A stretch of DNA of 64,000 nucleotides from Apis mellifera (GCF_003254395.2 NC_037639.1:12877037-12941036), one strand, 5' to 3'; counted from the stretch's first letter, positions 50,771-64,000 are shown. Made by a program: numbers and translations. Notes: generated from the letters alone by a model not told the origin.

Positions 50771-51330
50771 CGTTTCACTGGCTACGTCCGCTACGTTGCA
50801 CTTTTCAAACTACGTATATTTTACCAGAGAGCTATGCGAATTAGAAGCTTGCTAGACTTTTCTACTAATCCAATCTGACACGATCCTTAAACATTTGCCA
50901 CAACGATTTCATCGTTACGTCTCCGCGATGTTCGATTAATTACGTATCAACGGTTTCACTGGCTCTATTTTATTAGAGGACCGAATTAGAAGCTTTTCCT
51001 ATTTTAGTAATCCAATCTTCTATTCTACGATCCTTAAACACGATTTATCACGATTTCATGACACCTTCGTGATGCTGGATTAATTAATAATGGATTAATT
51101 GATATATAAACGTGGCATCAGTTTTACTGGCTTCGTCCACTTTTCAAACTACGTATATTTTACTAGAGAACTTTTTTTGCAGAAGCTTTCGTTGGTAGAC
51201 GAATGGAAGAGTTTACTTATTCTTCGCACGATATTCCGATCCGATCTCGGAGACGCGATTTCGTCGTTATGTTTCGAGGACGCGATAACTCGGACTCGCC
51301 GTCGATGCTGGATTAATTGCAGCTGATAAG
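50771..51330. repeat. Three-copy tandem repeat, about 170-200-bp unit
   Basis: Copies start near 50771, 50952 and 51119. All begin with a variant of GTTTCACTGGCT. Copies one and three share CTTTTCAAACTACGTATATT (50801 and 51140). Copies one and two share TAATCCAATCT and CGATCCTTAAACA (50881 and 51028). All three end with a variant of GATGCTGGATTAATT. The mosaic sharing suggests repeated unequal exchange or differential loss. Confidence 0.88.
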
Positions 51331-51593
51331 TGACCAACAGGGGACGGAGCCAGTAGACGTTGTCCGGGGTTGGCTTCGCGCGGTATCGAAACCGATCAAA
51401 ACCTCTCTCTGGCAATGGCGATGGCGGGTTGCGTGGCCGGAAACAGGGTTGAGGCGGTTGCACGTTGCCCCGGCCAGGAATGAATAATGCAACGCATCAC
51501 GTCAACCGAACCGCTGCGCGTCCCTGCGAATCTCATCCCCGTCTCGAACCCGCTTCCATCCGTCTCGAAACCGGATCGCTCTCTTGTCCTTTG

Positions 51594-51618
51594 CCTCTCT
51601 CTCTCTCTCTCTCTCTCC
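51594..51618. repeat. (CT)n microsatellite
   Basis: About twelve CT units, in a pyrimidine-rich stretch reaching about 51790. Confidence 0.95.
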
Positions 51619-52206
51619 TGTTCCCTCGCTGCTCATTTTCCGCCTTCTTTTCCCGTCCTCTCGCCATTTCCGCTCGGTTTCCCTCGCCCCATTTCCTCCT
51701 TTCCCCTTATATCTCCCCTTATATTATCTTCTCCCAACTTTTCTCTCTTTCCTCGATTCTAGCCTCTAGTCATTCACGCTACGATTCCCTCTCCTTCTTC
51801 TCACAGTAGTTGGCACTACTACTACTACTTTTCTTCCAGACCGGAAGAAACCTAACCTCCCCTCCTCCCGTCTGCCATTATCTCTCCAACTGCACCCCGA
51901 TTCCGCGCCTTCGGACACGACGTCGGTTAATTGGTTTACGATCGGCCCGGTTATTAATGGGCTGCTCGTTACGCGCCTGTCCGTCCCGCCGTCCCGGTCG
52001 ATGTTCGGCGCGGGTTGGGTCGCTCGTTTCGCCAATCGAAGATTGGCCGAAAGGCGAACCGTTTCACGGCAAATCGTTCTTCTCCCCTATGTACGTGGGG
52101 TGGGTGGAATACTGGTTCGTTGAAACGTTGATTACCATTCCTCTTAACGATAAATACGTTTCACGCAGCCTCGCCTGCAACCGTTTCAATAATAAATTCG
52201 AATCCG

Positions 52207-52224
52207 TATATATATATATATATA
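52207..52224. repeat. (TA)n microsatellite, short
   Basis: Nine TA units. Confidence 0.92.
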
Positions 52225-52229
52225 CGCGA

Positions 52230-55200
52230 GATTCGTAATAAACCGTGCGTGTGTGAACCACGTAGGAAAAGCAGCAGGTACCGATAGGTAACGAAGAATG
52301 TAACGCAACGTCTCGCAACACCGGCGTGGAATTTATTCTCGCGATCAGTCCATTTGCGTAATTGTTGCGTGTCGGGGCTTATCTCGTCCCGGGAAACGTT
52401 AACTCCACCGCCGCATCATTCCTCATCTCCGACTGACATCGCATCTGATTTCGAATCCAATTATTCCCTTTGACCGGAGAATTCGAGGGAACCTCGGTTT
52501 GTCCTCGCAAAAATTTATCGGTCGACCGACGCCAAAATCCCGTTTCGTAATTTCGAAAGTGCGTCCATTGATGCGTTCGCGCGAAAAGAGAAAAACGATA
52601 TTTTCGAATAATTTCTAGGAGATTCGCAGTGAGGAAGATCCGCAAGAAATACAAGTATCGCGCGTGAACTCGTAAATAAGATAAACTTGGCGGTGATCTG
52701 TAACGCGAGCAATTTGCAGCGTTACGCTCCTCGCGGATAAGAAGATTCGGAACCGAAGAACTTGTTTCCCTATCTCTTCATCAACGACCGTTTCACCCTT
52801 ACCTCGCCTCGCCTCGCCTCGAATATGCAGTTTCTTCTTCGGCTCGGATTTAAATTAGAATATCCACTCTATAACCGAGTATATATCCTCTCTGGAAACG
52901 CCGCCTCCTTCCACCACCTCGTGGATATTTCCGTATTCGGTTCAACCGAAGGTGTTTTCAATCCATCTCGTTTTCTCTGTTTGGAAAATGGTGTCAAAAC
53001 GGCCCCGTTTTGTTCGTGGAAAGGAGAGCAAAGGCTGTCCGTGGACGCTTAAATGGTCGCTTAGACGAATGCGCATCCTATTTATCCATTTATCCGTTTC
53101 GAGGGTGTTTTTTCTGTACGCGAGAACGCAATATCCCTTCGAATAAATAAACTCGAACGTGTAATAACTGCAACGTGGATGAAAGGACGTTACGTTAGCT
53201 CGCCCGCTTTTTCCCCTGAATTGCGGCTCGTTCGGAGCAAAGATTGTTTTTTCAACGAGATTTCTCGCCTCTTCTTAATTATCGCGAAATGACGTTCTCG
53301 CGAAACGGGTCTTTTAATCCAGCGAGAATGGGGAGAGGAAGGAAGGGGGAAACGGACCGAGGTTTCTTTCCCCCGAATAAATTACACGACCGTCCGATCG
53401 AGCGAGCCTTCCCTCTCTTCGGGGAAAAGGAACTTCTTGAAAAAGTAGTTGAAGAACGACGGAAGATCCTTTCTTCCTTTCTCTGGACCATCCCCTTCGT
53501 GGTGTGCCCCGTGATACGCTTCTCCGCGGAGCACTCGAGACGGCGACGAAACGGCGAAGACGACGTTGGAGGATGGATTCGAAACGAAAAGGCCGGCTGG
53601 AAAGGAGAGAGGACTAGAGACGCGAGCGATCCTGGAGGGCGTATAATTTCTTAAAAAGCCGAAGGGTAGCGGAGAAGGAGGATCTACCAACCTTTTCCAT
53701 TATCAAATTACTCCCCCTTGAAAATACAAACGGGCTCCCCGCAATCCGAATCCGGGATGGGATTCTCTCTTTCCTCCGCTTCATATCTTCCTCCGCCCCT
53801 CCTCGTCGGAATCTTGTCTCTTAACTCGATCGCATTTTCCACCGCGATGATTAATAACCCACGAGCAAGTTTGTGTAAAGGTTTGTGCAAAGGGGAAATA
53901 AGGAACACCACGATGGTTTTTAAAATTCTATTTCGCGTTGATACCGCTACCTCGTGAGACGCGTATGAATATTTCCACGGGTGCCCTCGTGAATGATGAA
54001 ACGTGTCCCACGAAGCGGACGGATAACGTCCCCGACAATATCGGCCGACGGTTTTCGAAAATATATAATTACATCGGTGGAGTAGTTTCTTATCGCGATA
54101 AACGAGGTAAACGAGGATCGCGCTAATGTCCATCGAGCGGGCGGGATAACGAAACGAGGCTCGGGAGGGTTAATTTCTGGGGGAGGAGACAAAAGTTGGA
54201 CGAGGAGGGAAGTAAAGTTTTAAAGCATTCGACATAAAGGGAGATGGCCGGGTCACGGTCTCTCTTTACTCTTCTGACGAACCGGCGGCGTGCGAGGCGA
54301 ACGGGACACGGTGGGGGGAGAGGGGGTGGGCGGAGGGAAAGTAGATTGCTCCGGGGGTAGTTCGGAACTTCTAAAAGAAAAATTGTACGAAAGGCCACCG
54401 CGGGAAAAAGGAAATTTCCATATAATAATTAGATCCTCAAATTACTCTAATAAAAGAGTATGATTAACTCCGGATATCTACCCGGCTACCTTCCCTCCCT
54501 TACGTCCCTTGCTTCTCCGCCGTGGACGCGGATAAAGCCGACCAGCTGGCACGGGTTCCGTTTCGAATTCTTTACGATCTCCGTCAATATCCTTTCTAAG
54601 AGGAAGCCGAATTCGAGGGAACAAATTATATCTGTCCTCTCCGCGCGTTTAAATCGCGGATAAATCAAGCTTAAGGTGAACAGTTCGGAGAGAAAATTAT
54701 ACAGGGATGTATTTCTAATAATAATGTAAAAAGAAGAAGAATAAAAGAAGTTTTCGAGACCATTCCTCTTCCGTACATATAAATGTATTTAATATCATTA
54801 GATACGAAGAAGATATTATTCAAGCGAGCTCCGGTAAACAGGGATACTCTGCATGAAAAATTCGTTAGATCGTACGTGCTCGTGTCATCGTGCACGCGTT
54901 CAATCATTCATCACTCGACAATAAAAAAAATGAGCACGAGGACGTACACGTGTAGGGACAAGCGTCGTCGTTCGTAATTTATTTAACAAGCGAGTGGAGG
55001 AAGGGGGTGCGAGGGGAAGGCTAATGATACGCGATAAAAGGAACGATGCCATTACCTCGTGTACAGATACCGTCAACGGATAATTCAGTGGCGTGGAGGG
55101 GGGGATGCAGGGGAAAAAAGCACGGCGAAATTGTTCACCGTCGATCGAGCGTGGAATGCCGGCCACGTTTCCGTGTTTAATTGACATCCATCAGGCGAAT

Positions 55201-58200
55201 AATCACCGGGACGAGCATAATAAACCCCTCGCGCTTTGTGCGCCAACCCCTCTTCGTGCCTATGTATGGACACACGGCTACGATTTAGAGAAATGAGCGG
55301 CAGGAGGGCGGCAGAAGAAACGCTCGCCGGAATTTTACCAACGTGCATTTTCGAAAAAATCCAAAAGACCGCATCCCCGCTTGGTTGTTGCTCGTATTTT
55401 CAGGATTCCTTCCATGAATTTGATGAATTTTAATGCAGCGTAGAGTACGCTTATGATAATTTTTTTTTTTCTCCTTTCTCTGCTAATTACGAAGTTGTTG
55501 AACCCAACGTTCTATGCCTCTATTATAAATTTATCTCTGAACAAATTTTTTTCTCTCCGAACTTTCGAAATCTCTTCAAAATTCTCTCTCTCTCTTTTTT
55601 TTCTTTAAAGGGGATATCTCGTTCACGAGAAACGTGTAATGTAAAGTATAAAAATCACGAAATGGGCGAGAAAGGAGGAAAATTTCCAGGAAATCGATCT
55701 GGAAATTCGCACGATAATCGAGCACCGTGACAATTTCTGCCGCGTTCTCGACGGGAAACGTGACATCTTTACAGAGTCCACGATAATTATTCAATTGCAC
55801 GTGTTACCTCGACGATGTCCGGTGATTCGATCGACGGGGAGGACATCTTCGTGGCGAATTTCTTCGACGTCGAATCGACGTCACCCGTCGATGACGTTTC
55901 GAATCGTCCCGTAGACAGATTTCATTATTAATCCGTGTCCATTCCTCGCGTGGCCGCTTAAATTCGACGAATCGATAATATTCAATGTATGGACATATTT
56001 CTCAGAGTACATTCTTTATGCAACCACGTTTATTCCATTGTTCCGTTAATAGATTAAATCAATTAAGGAACTACTTCTTTTTCGCAAGTTGAATCGAATT
56101 CCTGTGACGGGCCGCTCGCCCGAGAAGAATGGAAAAAAGGGTAGAAGTCTTTCAAGATACCCGTGGAAAAAGATAAAGAAAAGGAGGCTTGGATGAAAGA
56201 ACAAGCGAACGCGAAATAATAAATGCCAGTGCATTTACGGACGGTTACGGGTCTGAACAATGCAACCGCACGACGACGTTTCATTTCGTACCTTCCGTTC
56301 TCTCGTTCCTCCGCCTCTCGAATCTTTCTTCCCTCGTTGAAACAACTCTGTACGCGTACTTTGTTTATCGTCCGAAAGATTTTCCTCGAGAAGGTGAAAG
56401 ATGATTCTCAAAGATTTCCTCTCTTCGTATTTCGACAAAGTTCGTCAACGTTCGATGCGTGGGGAGGAGGGATGAAACGATAAGAGGATAGCACGACGGG
56501 GACGAAGAGATAAATAAAACGTACGAATCTAGGAGGAAAAATGCGACGCGTGATAGAGCTTTGAATTGGAGCAGATGGTTTCCTCGGCCATTTTCAGCGG
56601 TTCTCCAAAGTTTCGATGACCTTCCCTCTTCTCTCTCTCTTCGCGCGACGTTTTCCTCTCGATTTACGATCAACGGCCCGAGCTGAGATATGAAGGGAAT
56701 TATTCTTCGCGATATCTCGATCGAAGATTCTGAAGAGAAAGAGAGACAGGATCTTCGAAAAGACGACGACGTCTTTCCGTGTTCATTCTATGGAGAAAGG
56801 AGAATTGTTCGACTCGAAGCAATTAATCCTGCACGTTCTCCCGCTAATCCCGCCGTTACAATTAGAAACGTGTTTCTAGGAGAAACGGGATCGTTTCTTC
56901 GAACGAATTGCGTTTGCCTCGAACGTATTCGCTTCAAGCGAGATACGTTAGCTTACGTACATCGTTCGTAATAATACTACGGTACTTTATCCGTCCTCCG
57001 TTAACGATTATTGCTCGTTCCTTACGATACTATCTTGTTCTACTGAGTGCTCGTTGGAAAAATTAAGAAAAAAAAAGAAGTCACCATTTTCGGTGACGAA
57101 TGTATTAAGAGTTGTTAATTTATTCCCCTCGAGAGGAAGCATAATTCCTTCATTCGTTTCTTTCTAACGAATGAGAGTAGCAATTTCACTATAAAAGGAT
57201 CGTAGAGCTATCAGATCGATTTTCACATACATTTTACGTATTTAGGTTTCTTTTCACGATACACGTACTCCTCTCGATTATTATCTTAATCCTCAGTTGA
57301 GAAATAGATTCTTGGAATTTATAGGCCAGGTTAAAGAGCATCGTATCGCTCAATTATAATCGTTGCACGTTTTTTTCACAAAGCTCCGTTTACATCGCGA
57401 TCCGGTCGGTATCGGACGTTCGATTGAACCATCCTCTCGTATCGTTCGAACGAAAATCACTCGCCGATAAGACAAGCTCCCCGCTTAAACTCCCGAGCAA
57501 TTGCTCCGAGCATTGATCCGAACTTTAAGCCGAGTTCCATCTCGCGAACACACGAACGGAGGAGTTCACGCTAGCTTTGTTCCGCTTGGAACAACGCGAG
57601 GAGAGGAGGAAGGAAAGCGTCGATAGTAGCCTCTTCTCTTCCTGCTCCGTGGCCTTGCCTTCTTTTCTCTCACCCTCCTATCTCGTCTCTTCCCCCTTGC
57701 TCGCGTTGCGAAACGATCGCGTGTGAATATCTGGACCGTTCGCTTGGCAAATCTCCAGCAGCTCCGTTTCTCTTTGCCCTGCGTGTCGGCCGATCGAAAA
57801 TTCCGACCGAGTAAGCCCTTCCAGTCGTCCTTCCGGATCGCGTTCGCCTTCCAAAAATCCCCTTTCCCTTTCATCCCTTCCCCCGTGATGAAAATAATCG
57901 CCCGGTCATTGATTATCCTTCCCCCTTCTTCTTCCGCCCGCCGGAAGTTTTCCATCCGACCATCACGCTCTCCAACACGCGTCCTTTCATCGAGGATCCT
58001 CGTCGATTCGGCACGCAACTCGTGCCCTCGTTCCATCAGTCGTCCACGGCTACGTGCGACTCGTCGATGAATTCATTTGCACATCGGAACTCTGGATGGC
58101 ACTTCTCGCTTTCGCTCCCCTTTTCTTCCTTTCCACTGTTCATAGTTAACCCTCCTCTCGTGTGGATAACGGAGCTTCCACGTTTTCATCTCTCGGGAGA

Positions 58201-59580
58201 GAAAGAAAAAAAGAGAAAGGAAGCAACGAATATTGGGATACCGACGAATACTTCCCCAAACGAGATGTTTCGAAGAGAAGCGCGTCGAGTAGTCGAGGGC
58301 AAATAATTGCTCGAAGAATGAGGCGAAATAGATAAATAGAAGGAGAGGGGGGAGGGAGTGTTTAAAAATACAATTTGCAAGGCAGAAACGTTCTCTCGAC
58401 CGGGTTTCCGAGGGGGTTACATTAGGCCTTCGCCCGGTAACTGTCAAACTCAATTTCCGACTGTATTTTAACCAAGATGGAGGGAAGGGGTGGGAGGGTG
58501 TTCGGGCCGGCAAAGTAGAGAATCGTGTAAGCAGAACTATTTCGTTATTTAAATCTATTCTTCTAATAGTTGGCCGCGATAATGCGCTGAATTAATCATA
58601 AGGAACTCGCCATCTCATTCGAGATCTCCCTCCTGCGTTTCCCTCCCGAAGAAGAAACTGGGGATTAAAGTTTTGCACCCGCCTCGAAGAAGGATGAAGA
58701 CTCTCTCGATGAAGAGCCCCTGCGACTCTGTGTAGAGTCCTCAAACTCGAACCAGGATGCCGAACCTTTCGTTTCGCCCCTCGTTTCGTTTCTTTCCTTG
58801 CGCGGAAGAACGAAACGTCCCCTTAACAATTTGTCCGAGCCAACGAGCGCCGTAGTATCGATGAAAATGCTGGGTCGTTCGCATGCAACGGAAGCAAAAG
58901 TCGTCGCCGCCGTGATTGGCCCCGATGACTCTTTGAAATTCCTTCGAGCGTACGCAACTCCAACAATGGTAACGTTCGCCAACAGATTTCACCTGATCCG
59001 ATATCCTGTCTGAGCTCGACTTTTTCTTTTCGAGAGACTTCGCGTGCCGGCCCATGAATATTGCATCACAGGGGGAAAAATAGCCGGAGGCAGTTTTTTT
59101 CCTTTTCTTTTCTTTTTTTTTATTTTCGACACCGATTACACCGATCGTGTAGAACGCGTCTAATCGAGAAAACGAATCTCTCTCTTTCTCCTCGTTTCAA
59201 GAGAGCTTGGACTTGGCGTTTTCTCATGATACTTGCACGCATCACGTTATCGCGCGGGTTTACCTCCCCCCGTCGTGTATCTCTGATACGTCCGCTCGAT
59301 CCCGTATATATTTTATAGTCCTATTACTGCGGCCGGCTGAGAAATATTCCCCTTATTTCCATATCTTCAAACATTTCCACGCTCCCATTTCTATAATATT
59401 ATTCAACCCGTTTCATGTTTCTCAAATATTACCTCCCCCTCCGACCATTTATTCCGCGTCTCGGTTCCATCAACCGAGGATGTCAAATAATTGCTCGAGA
59501 AACGTCCTCGTCGTCATTGTCGCAGTTATAACCTTTTTTACAAACGCTTCCCCAATTTCTATTCGCCGTTTCAGGTTGCG
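52230..59580. other. Noncoding stretch, nothing recognised beyond repeats
   Basis: The sequence is CpG-rich with scattered purine and pyrimidine tracts and a G-quadruplex motif at 54313-54337. The region 58665-59055 is open in several frames on both strands because stops are rare, not because of any recognisable domain. Confidence 0.5.
54313..54337 (+). other. G-quadruplex motif
   Basis: Four G-runs (6, 5, 3 and 3 G) are separated by loops of three, one and four bases on the + strand. Confidence 0.75.

Positions 59581-59584
<4 letters not shown>

Positions 59585-59622
<38 letters not shown>
59585..59622. repeat. (TA)n microsatellite
   Basis: About 19 TA units preceded by TATG. Confidence 0.95.
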
Positions 59623-59626
<4 letters not shown>

Positions 59627-59629
59627 GGG

Positions 59630-62600
59630 CAAGAGATTTAAGCGAAAATGACGGGCAAGCGCGTTAATCGCGACCCAATTGACACCATTATACCCAATTA
59701 CCGATGCAAATGCGATTTATCGATCGGGCTCGGCTGTAAAATATTTCCGATTCCGTGCGATTTCCATTTTTCGATATCTCTTCGGTTCCGTTACGTGCCG
59801 AAATCGATCGATTTTAATAACTAAAACGTTGCGGTTATCAAGCAAGCTCGATCGAAAGCAAGCAACGATCAAAGTTTGATCGTTGCACGCGCGTATATAG
59901 TATATATATATGTATATATATATAATGAAATTCATACCGTGAAATCCCGAACGATTTGGCTCGGAAGGCAAATGGAAATCAACCAGTGTCCCATCCCGTC
60001 ACGTTGTCCCCATAAATATTGATTTCCTATCGGGCGGGAGCGTAACCTCTGCCGAAGTGTTTGCCACGCCGTGGTCCACGAGCGTGCGAACCGACGTAAA
60101 TTCGTTAGGGATTACCGTTAGGGGAGGGAAGAGGAGAAGGAGGGGGCCACTCGTTTCCTGATCTTCGACCACGTTCTTCCGCGCGAGATAAGTCGACACT
60201 TGATATCCGTCCCATGCTTATATCAACGTTTATTCCATTTCGTCGGCTGTAAATCGTTCGGCTCCATCCAGCTTTCCCGTATTGTATTTGTTGTTGTAGT
60301 ACGAGTTTTCCATCCCTTTCTTTTTTTTATTCAATCCAACTCTTCGTAGGCTATTCCAATCCTGGACAGCAAAATGCAACGGGATATGGAAATCGTTAAG
60401 ATTGGCTGCTACCCCGTCTAGTTATACATATTGATAGAAGTGGAAAAGCCATCGCGTACGAGCGAAAGGTGTTTATTTTCGGAATGAAATACAAATTTAA
60501 TCGAATATAACAAAAATTCGAGATCGAAAGATTTTTTTTTCAAAAGTTCGTTATTCGATTATTCGGGCGCGTAAAGTGAAAATATAATTTTCCTCTTCTT
60601 CGTTGAAACTGTATTCCTCTAATTACCTCAATACAATATATATATATGTATACAATGAATCAATCGTTCGTTGAATCGAATTCACTTAAATGGAAACGAG
60701 AGATCGAAACAGGGACGATTATACGAGTTTTCCCACGCGACGCGATTTATTGCCACAATTTGTAACAATGAAGCAAATTCTCCTTAATGGGGGCAAAGAA
60801 CGCGGTCGTTTCCCTTTCCTTTCGGCTAAACGCGGCCAATTCTCGATTAACGTTAATTTAATGTTCAATTAACTGGGTGCTCGCCTTGGGAGACCGCGGA
60901 TATTCCTCGATCATACATTACGCGCGTAAATCGGGCACCGGCAACCAGTAATACGATATTAAATTACAGGGCCGCCATCCAACTTAAGCTATTCCTATGT
61001 AACGTCCACTCCCGTATTTGCCCGTAACGAATTCTCCTACAGCCACCGACCTCAATTGTCATGGAAAACTCGTGCCTCGGATCCTAAGCCAAATTCCTCC
61101 TCCCTTCCTTCCGAGTCTTCAATTTGTTCAAGACGGATCGCAAGTCCATTTTCGCACATTTAATCTCGTCTACTGTTAACGACGCTTTAAAATCCGGTTG
61201 ACTCGGCGATTTTCTAATCTCGTTAAAAGAATTTAATTCGGTTATCCTACTCTTCTAGAAAACGACAATCGATATACATACTTAGATCTCTCGCATTCTC
61301 TCTCGATCGTTAAAATTTTTCAAAATAATATGGCAAATTCGAGCGTATTTATCGTTGACGATATTTTGAACGGTTCGTTTCTAAGAATAGAAACGCAAAA
61401 ATTTCGATCATTCGTTATGAACCGTTTCTCTTCTCTAAATTATTCAATTATCGAGCTTCATCGCGTTTATTTCTGCATCGATCAAATGTATCAACACCTC
61501 GTAGATCACTTTCATTCAAAACGTCACGAAACTCGGAGAGATCTCCGTTCGCAAGCATCTTAAATCCCTCCCCTCTCTGTCCAAGCAAGCGCTAATGAAT
61601 GCGCCTCCCCGAGAAATCCCTCCCGCCCGATTGTCACCCGGCATCGAGGGTCGCCAAGATTAAACAGAGAGCAACCTCGTCAAAATTCACCCCGCCCTCT
61701 AATTGTCAGCTCTCTCTCCGCTTTTACGGAGAGGCCAGCTCCACCATACCAGCCACCCCGTACGATGATTTACGTCGCGAGAGAAGGGACGGGACCGTGA
61801 TTCCCTTCCAAAGGGAAACCTCCTCTTTGTCGTGATCGCGCGGATATCAGCGCGAGCTTTCCCCATCCGTCCATTGTTCGAGGCGGGCACAAAAGCGCTC
61901 GCGTGCGAGATTTCGCAGCGTCCGCGCGCGAATACATTATCCGTGACTCCGTGTCCATCGCCGCGATCGCACGAGAGAGAAAGACACGTTTTCACGCGAG
62001 AAATTGCTTAGTAACGCGATCACGATTTGTTATGGCGCCGTTACGGCTAAGAGGCTTAACGACGATCGGCACCGATGTGCGTGTATGCTGCGTGCATGCG
62101 TACGCGCGCGTGTATGTGTGTGTATGCATCGTTGATGCGGGGAGAGGAGAGGAAAATCGAGAGGCGAAAGGAATCGGGGCGATCGATCGACATCGACCAA
62201 CTCGCGGGAATTGGACCGAGGATGAGAGAATTAATTAAGCCGAATCATTAAATCGATTAAATCACGCGGGTGGTAGGAGGCGAAGAGGGGTAGGGAGGAA
62301 GGGAGATGGGACGCGATCGATCGCGGGGTGGCGAGTCGAAAGAGGTTATAACGCGCGTGTTTAATTCGGTAATGGGAGTCTGATCAGAGGGAGATGTTCT
62401 CCTCCGGGTTGTATTTTTTAAAGAAACGTGGAACGATATGGTAGGAAATCGGTATTCGTATCCTTCACTAGCGTATAGTTAAGAATCTGCGAGGACGAAC
62501 GTTTTCATTTTCAATTACTTTGTTATTCGAGGGTTAATCGAAGAATAATAATTCATCGTTTAAAGAGAGTTGATCGAAGAATAACTAATCTCTCGGTTTC

Positions 62601-64000
62601 GCATTCGTAAGGATAATATTCTTCCATGCGCACGGATAACAACGTGAAAATCGTCAGAATATCCCCCTTCAATCGTAATTGTTAATTATAATTCAGGTTG
62701 AAAGGGCGTGCGTGTTCCAAGGATGTGATTAATACATCATGCCCGAAAAGTTTCGTTAACTTCCTCGTGATGGTAATTGGCCACCGCGTGGACCGGCGTG
62801 TAAACTTTACACGACGCCATTTTTTTGCTTCACGTATCGTGCTCGACTGCGTGCACGCGTCGCGCTCCTTCCTTCCAAGAGTAATAGGCGTTTCTCGTGC
62901 CTAGCTCGCGATTTCGCGTGGGATTTGCGCGGATGATCAATCGCGATCAACTCGCTGAATTAGGGGTAGTTAATTGGCCGGCTCACGGGACGATTGGAAA
63001 GAATCGATAGCTGGCTCGTTATTAACGAATACAACGAGCATTTTTCGAGATCGATGTCGCTTCCCCGTCGATTGCACCTTGGAAAGAGATAGAGAATATA
63101 AATGAGGGAGGGTTGGGGATTTGTTCGTTCGAGGAAAAAGGTCCGAATATTAGCTGGACTTACTCACGTGCCGCGTTTGATAAGATAAATGATAAAATAA
63201 CAAAACGTTGCCCCGAAAAAATATATTGCGCTCGAAAATTAGATATACCACGAGAGAGAAATTATTTTTCCTTACTCTCCCTCTCTCTCCCTTTCTCTCA
63301 TCTTTGTTTTCGCGTTGTATTTGCGTTGGATATACAACGTTGATCATCAAAAATATCCGATCGTTTTATCGAGTACTTTATATTTGTTTTTATTTATGGT
63401 TTCTAATGGATGACTTTTTTGTGCGCCCGCTTTATTTCATTTTCGGAGGGAATCGTTGCAAAATGACGAAAATACGAGATAAATGTTTGTCGAAAATAAG
63501 AGATCGAGTTTCGTTTTTCATTATCGATGTTCCAATTCTCGTAAAGTTTGCCGATCGTGATCGAACACTTTCGAGACTGATTGTACAATATATACATATA
63601 CATAGATATTGCGTTAAAATCATTTTCCCCGTTCTATTTCACAATATATAACCGGTATCTGATATTTAAAATTTAATTACGATTTAAATTAATCCCCTAT
63701 AATAGGACATGTTTAAATGGCGCACTTAACGAACCGACTATACGTCCATTCTGTTCGTTAGCGAAAATTGGATTTTCCATAGTAGAATCGATATTATTCG
63801 TGATACTTAAATTTTTCCATCGGGAGCGATTTTAAACGGGATAAGGAAGAAGAAGAAGAAGAAGGAAAAGAAAAAAAATACTTTCATTTCCCTTTTGGTG
63901 GACTCGAGATGAGCTTCGAGGGGAAGATTAGTTATATTACTCGACGTTCAAGTATGCACGTGTGCGGAGCAATACTATAAGCGTCTCATTTCTCATTCGG
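59630..64000. other. Noncoding stretch to the window end
   Basis: No exon was recognised. It contains short TA runs at about 59895-59923 and 60638-60652, the alternating tract at 62075-62129, and an AGA/GAA tract at 63846-63877. A 147-codon frame at 63208-63651 is AT-rich and Ile/Phe-rich, with no identifiable domain. Confidence 0.5.
62075..62129. other. 55-bp alternating purine-pyrimidine tract
   Basis: Bases 62075-62088 and 62089-62129 each alternate strictly between purine and pyrimidine, with one phase flip at 62088/62089. The 41-base part contains TG, CG and TA steps with a CGCGCGCG core. This gives strong Z-DNA potential. Confidence 0.85.

Larger units (their letters stand above)
34925..64000 (+). 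other. Downstream noncoding flank, probably the long intron after the Ig exon
   Basis: The stretch begins at the GTGAGT donor, passes poly-T and poly-A tracts, and continues as CpG-rich repetitive sequence to the window end. I found no FN3, second Ig, transmembrane or kinase exon on the + strand that would continue the gene. No terminal exon with a polyadenylation site can be assigned, so the transcript probably extends beyond the window. The intron reading is inferred. Confidence 0.58.

Noticed and set aside
50175..50855. 226-codon + strand frame
   Set aside because: Another + frame overlaps much of it. Its 3' end lies in the first unit of a tandem repeat whose other units are not open in that frame, and no domain or splice context was found.
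63208..63651. 147-codon + strand frame in AT-rich sequence
   Set aside because: It is Ile/Phe/Tyr/Arg-rich with no domain, partly formed by a CT-rich tract, and lacks supporting signals.
1..64000. CRISPR array, integrated prophage, gene cluster or intact transposon
   Set aside because: No regularly spaced identical repeats, no integrase or transposase frame and no paired long terminal repeats were seen. The repeats present are microsatellites or small diverged tandem duplications.

Overview
The window looks like nuclear DNA from an insect, most likely a hymenopteran (bee, ant or wasp). This is inferred from three things: very high CpG density without visible CpG depletion, abundant GA/CT, AT and poly-A/T microsatellites, and spliceosomal GT/AG signals around the one clear exon. 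There is no bacterial-style gene packing. No operon, rRNA, tRNA, CRISPR array or phage module was seen. The species cannot be fixed from the sequence alone.

Only one protein-coding element is well supported: a 294-bp internal exon on the + strand (34631-34924). It encodes a complete V-type immunoglobulin domain, with a polypyrimidine tract and AG acceptor before it and a GTGAGT donor after it. Both exon borders are phase 1, as is typical of shuffled Ig-domain exons. I could not name the gene. A secreted or cell-surface Ig-superfamily protein is the safe reading. About 34.6 kb upstream and 29.1 kb downstream hold no further exon I can defend, so the exon appears to sit between two very long introns, a layout common in insect neuronal adhesion genes. 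Exons without an ATG, or shorter than about 100 bp, could have escaped me.

The flanks are CpG-rich noncoding DNA with many simple repeats. The main structured features, left to right, are: a decayed three-copy repeat (741-1184); AT and GA microsatellites; a diverged tandem duplication (15450-16106) followed by a G-quadruplex motif; a CpG-poor islet (26581-27150); a nested inverted repeat (31103-31184); a near-perfect palindrome (32994-33018); the Ig exon; an alternating CG tract (36817-36845); a minus-strand ORF ending in a hydrophobic segment (39551-39760); several AT microsatellites (44641-44772); a three-copy repeat (50771-51330); and a 55-bp purine-pyrimidine alternating tract (62075-62129).

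I found no convincing novel multi-gene system. The many long open frames follow largely from a composition rich in TCG, CGA, GAA and TTC words that avoids stop codons on both strands, and most are treated as chance.
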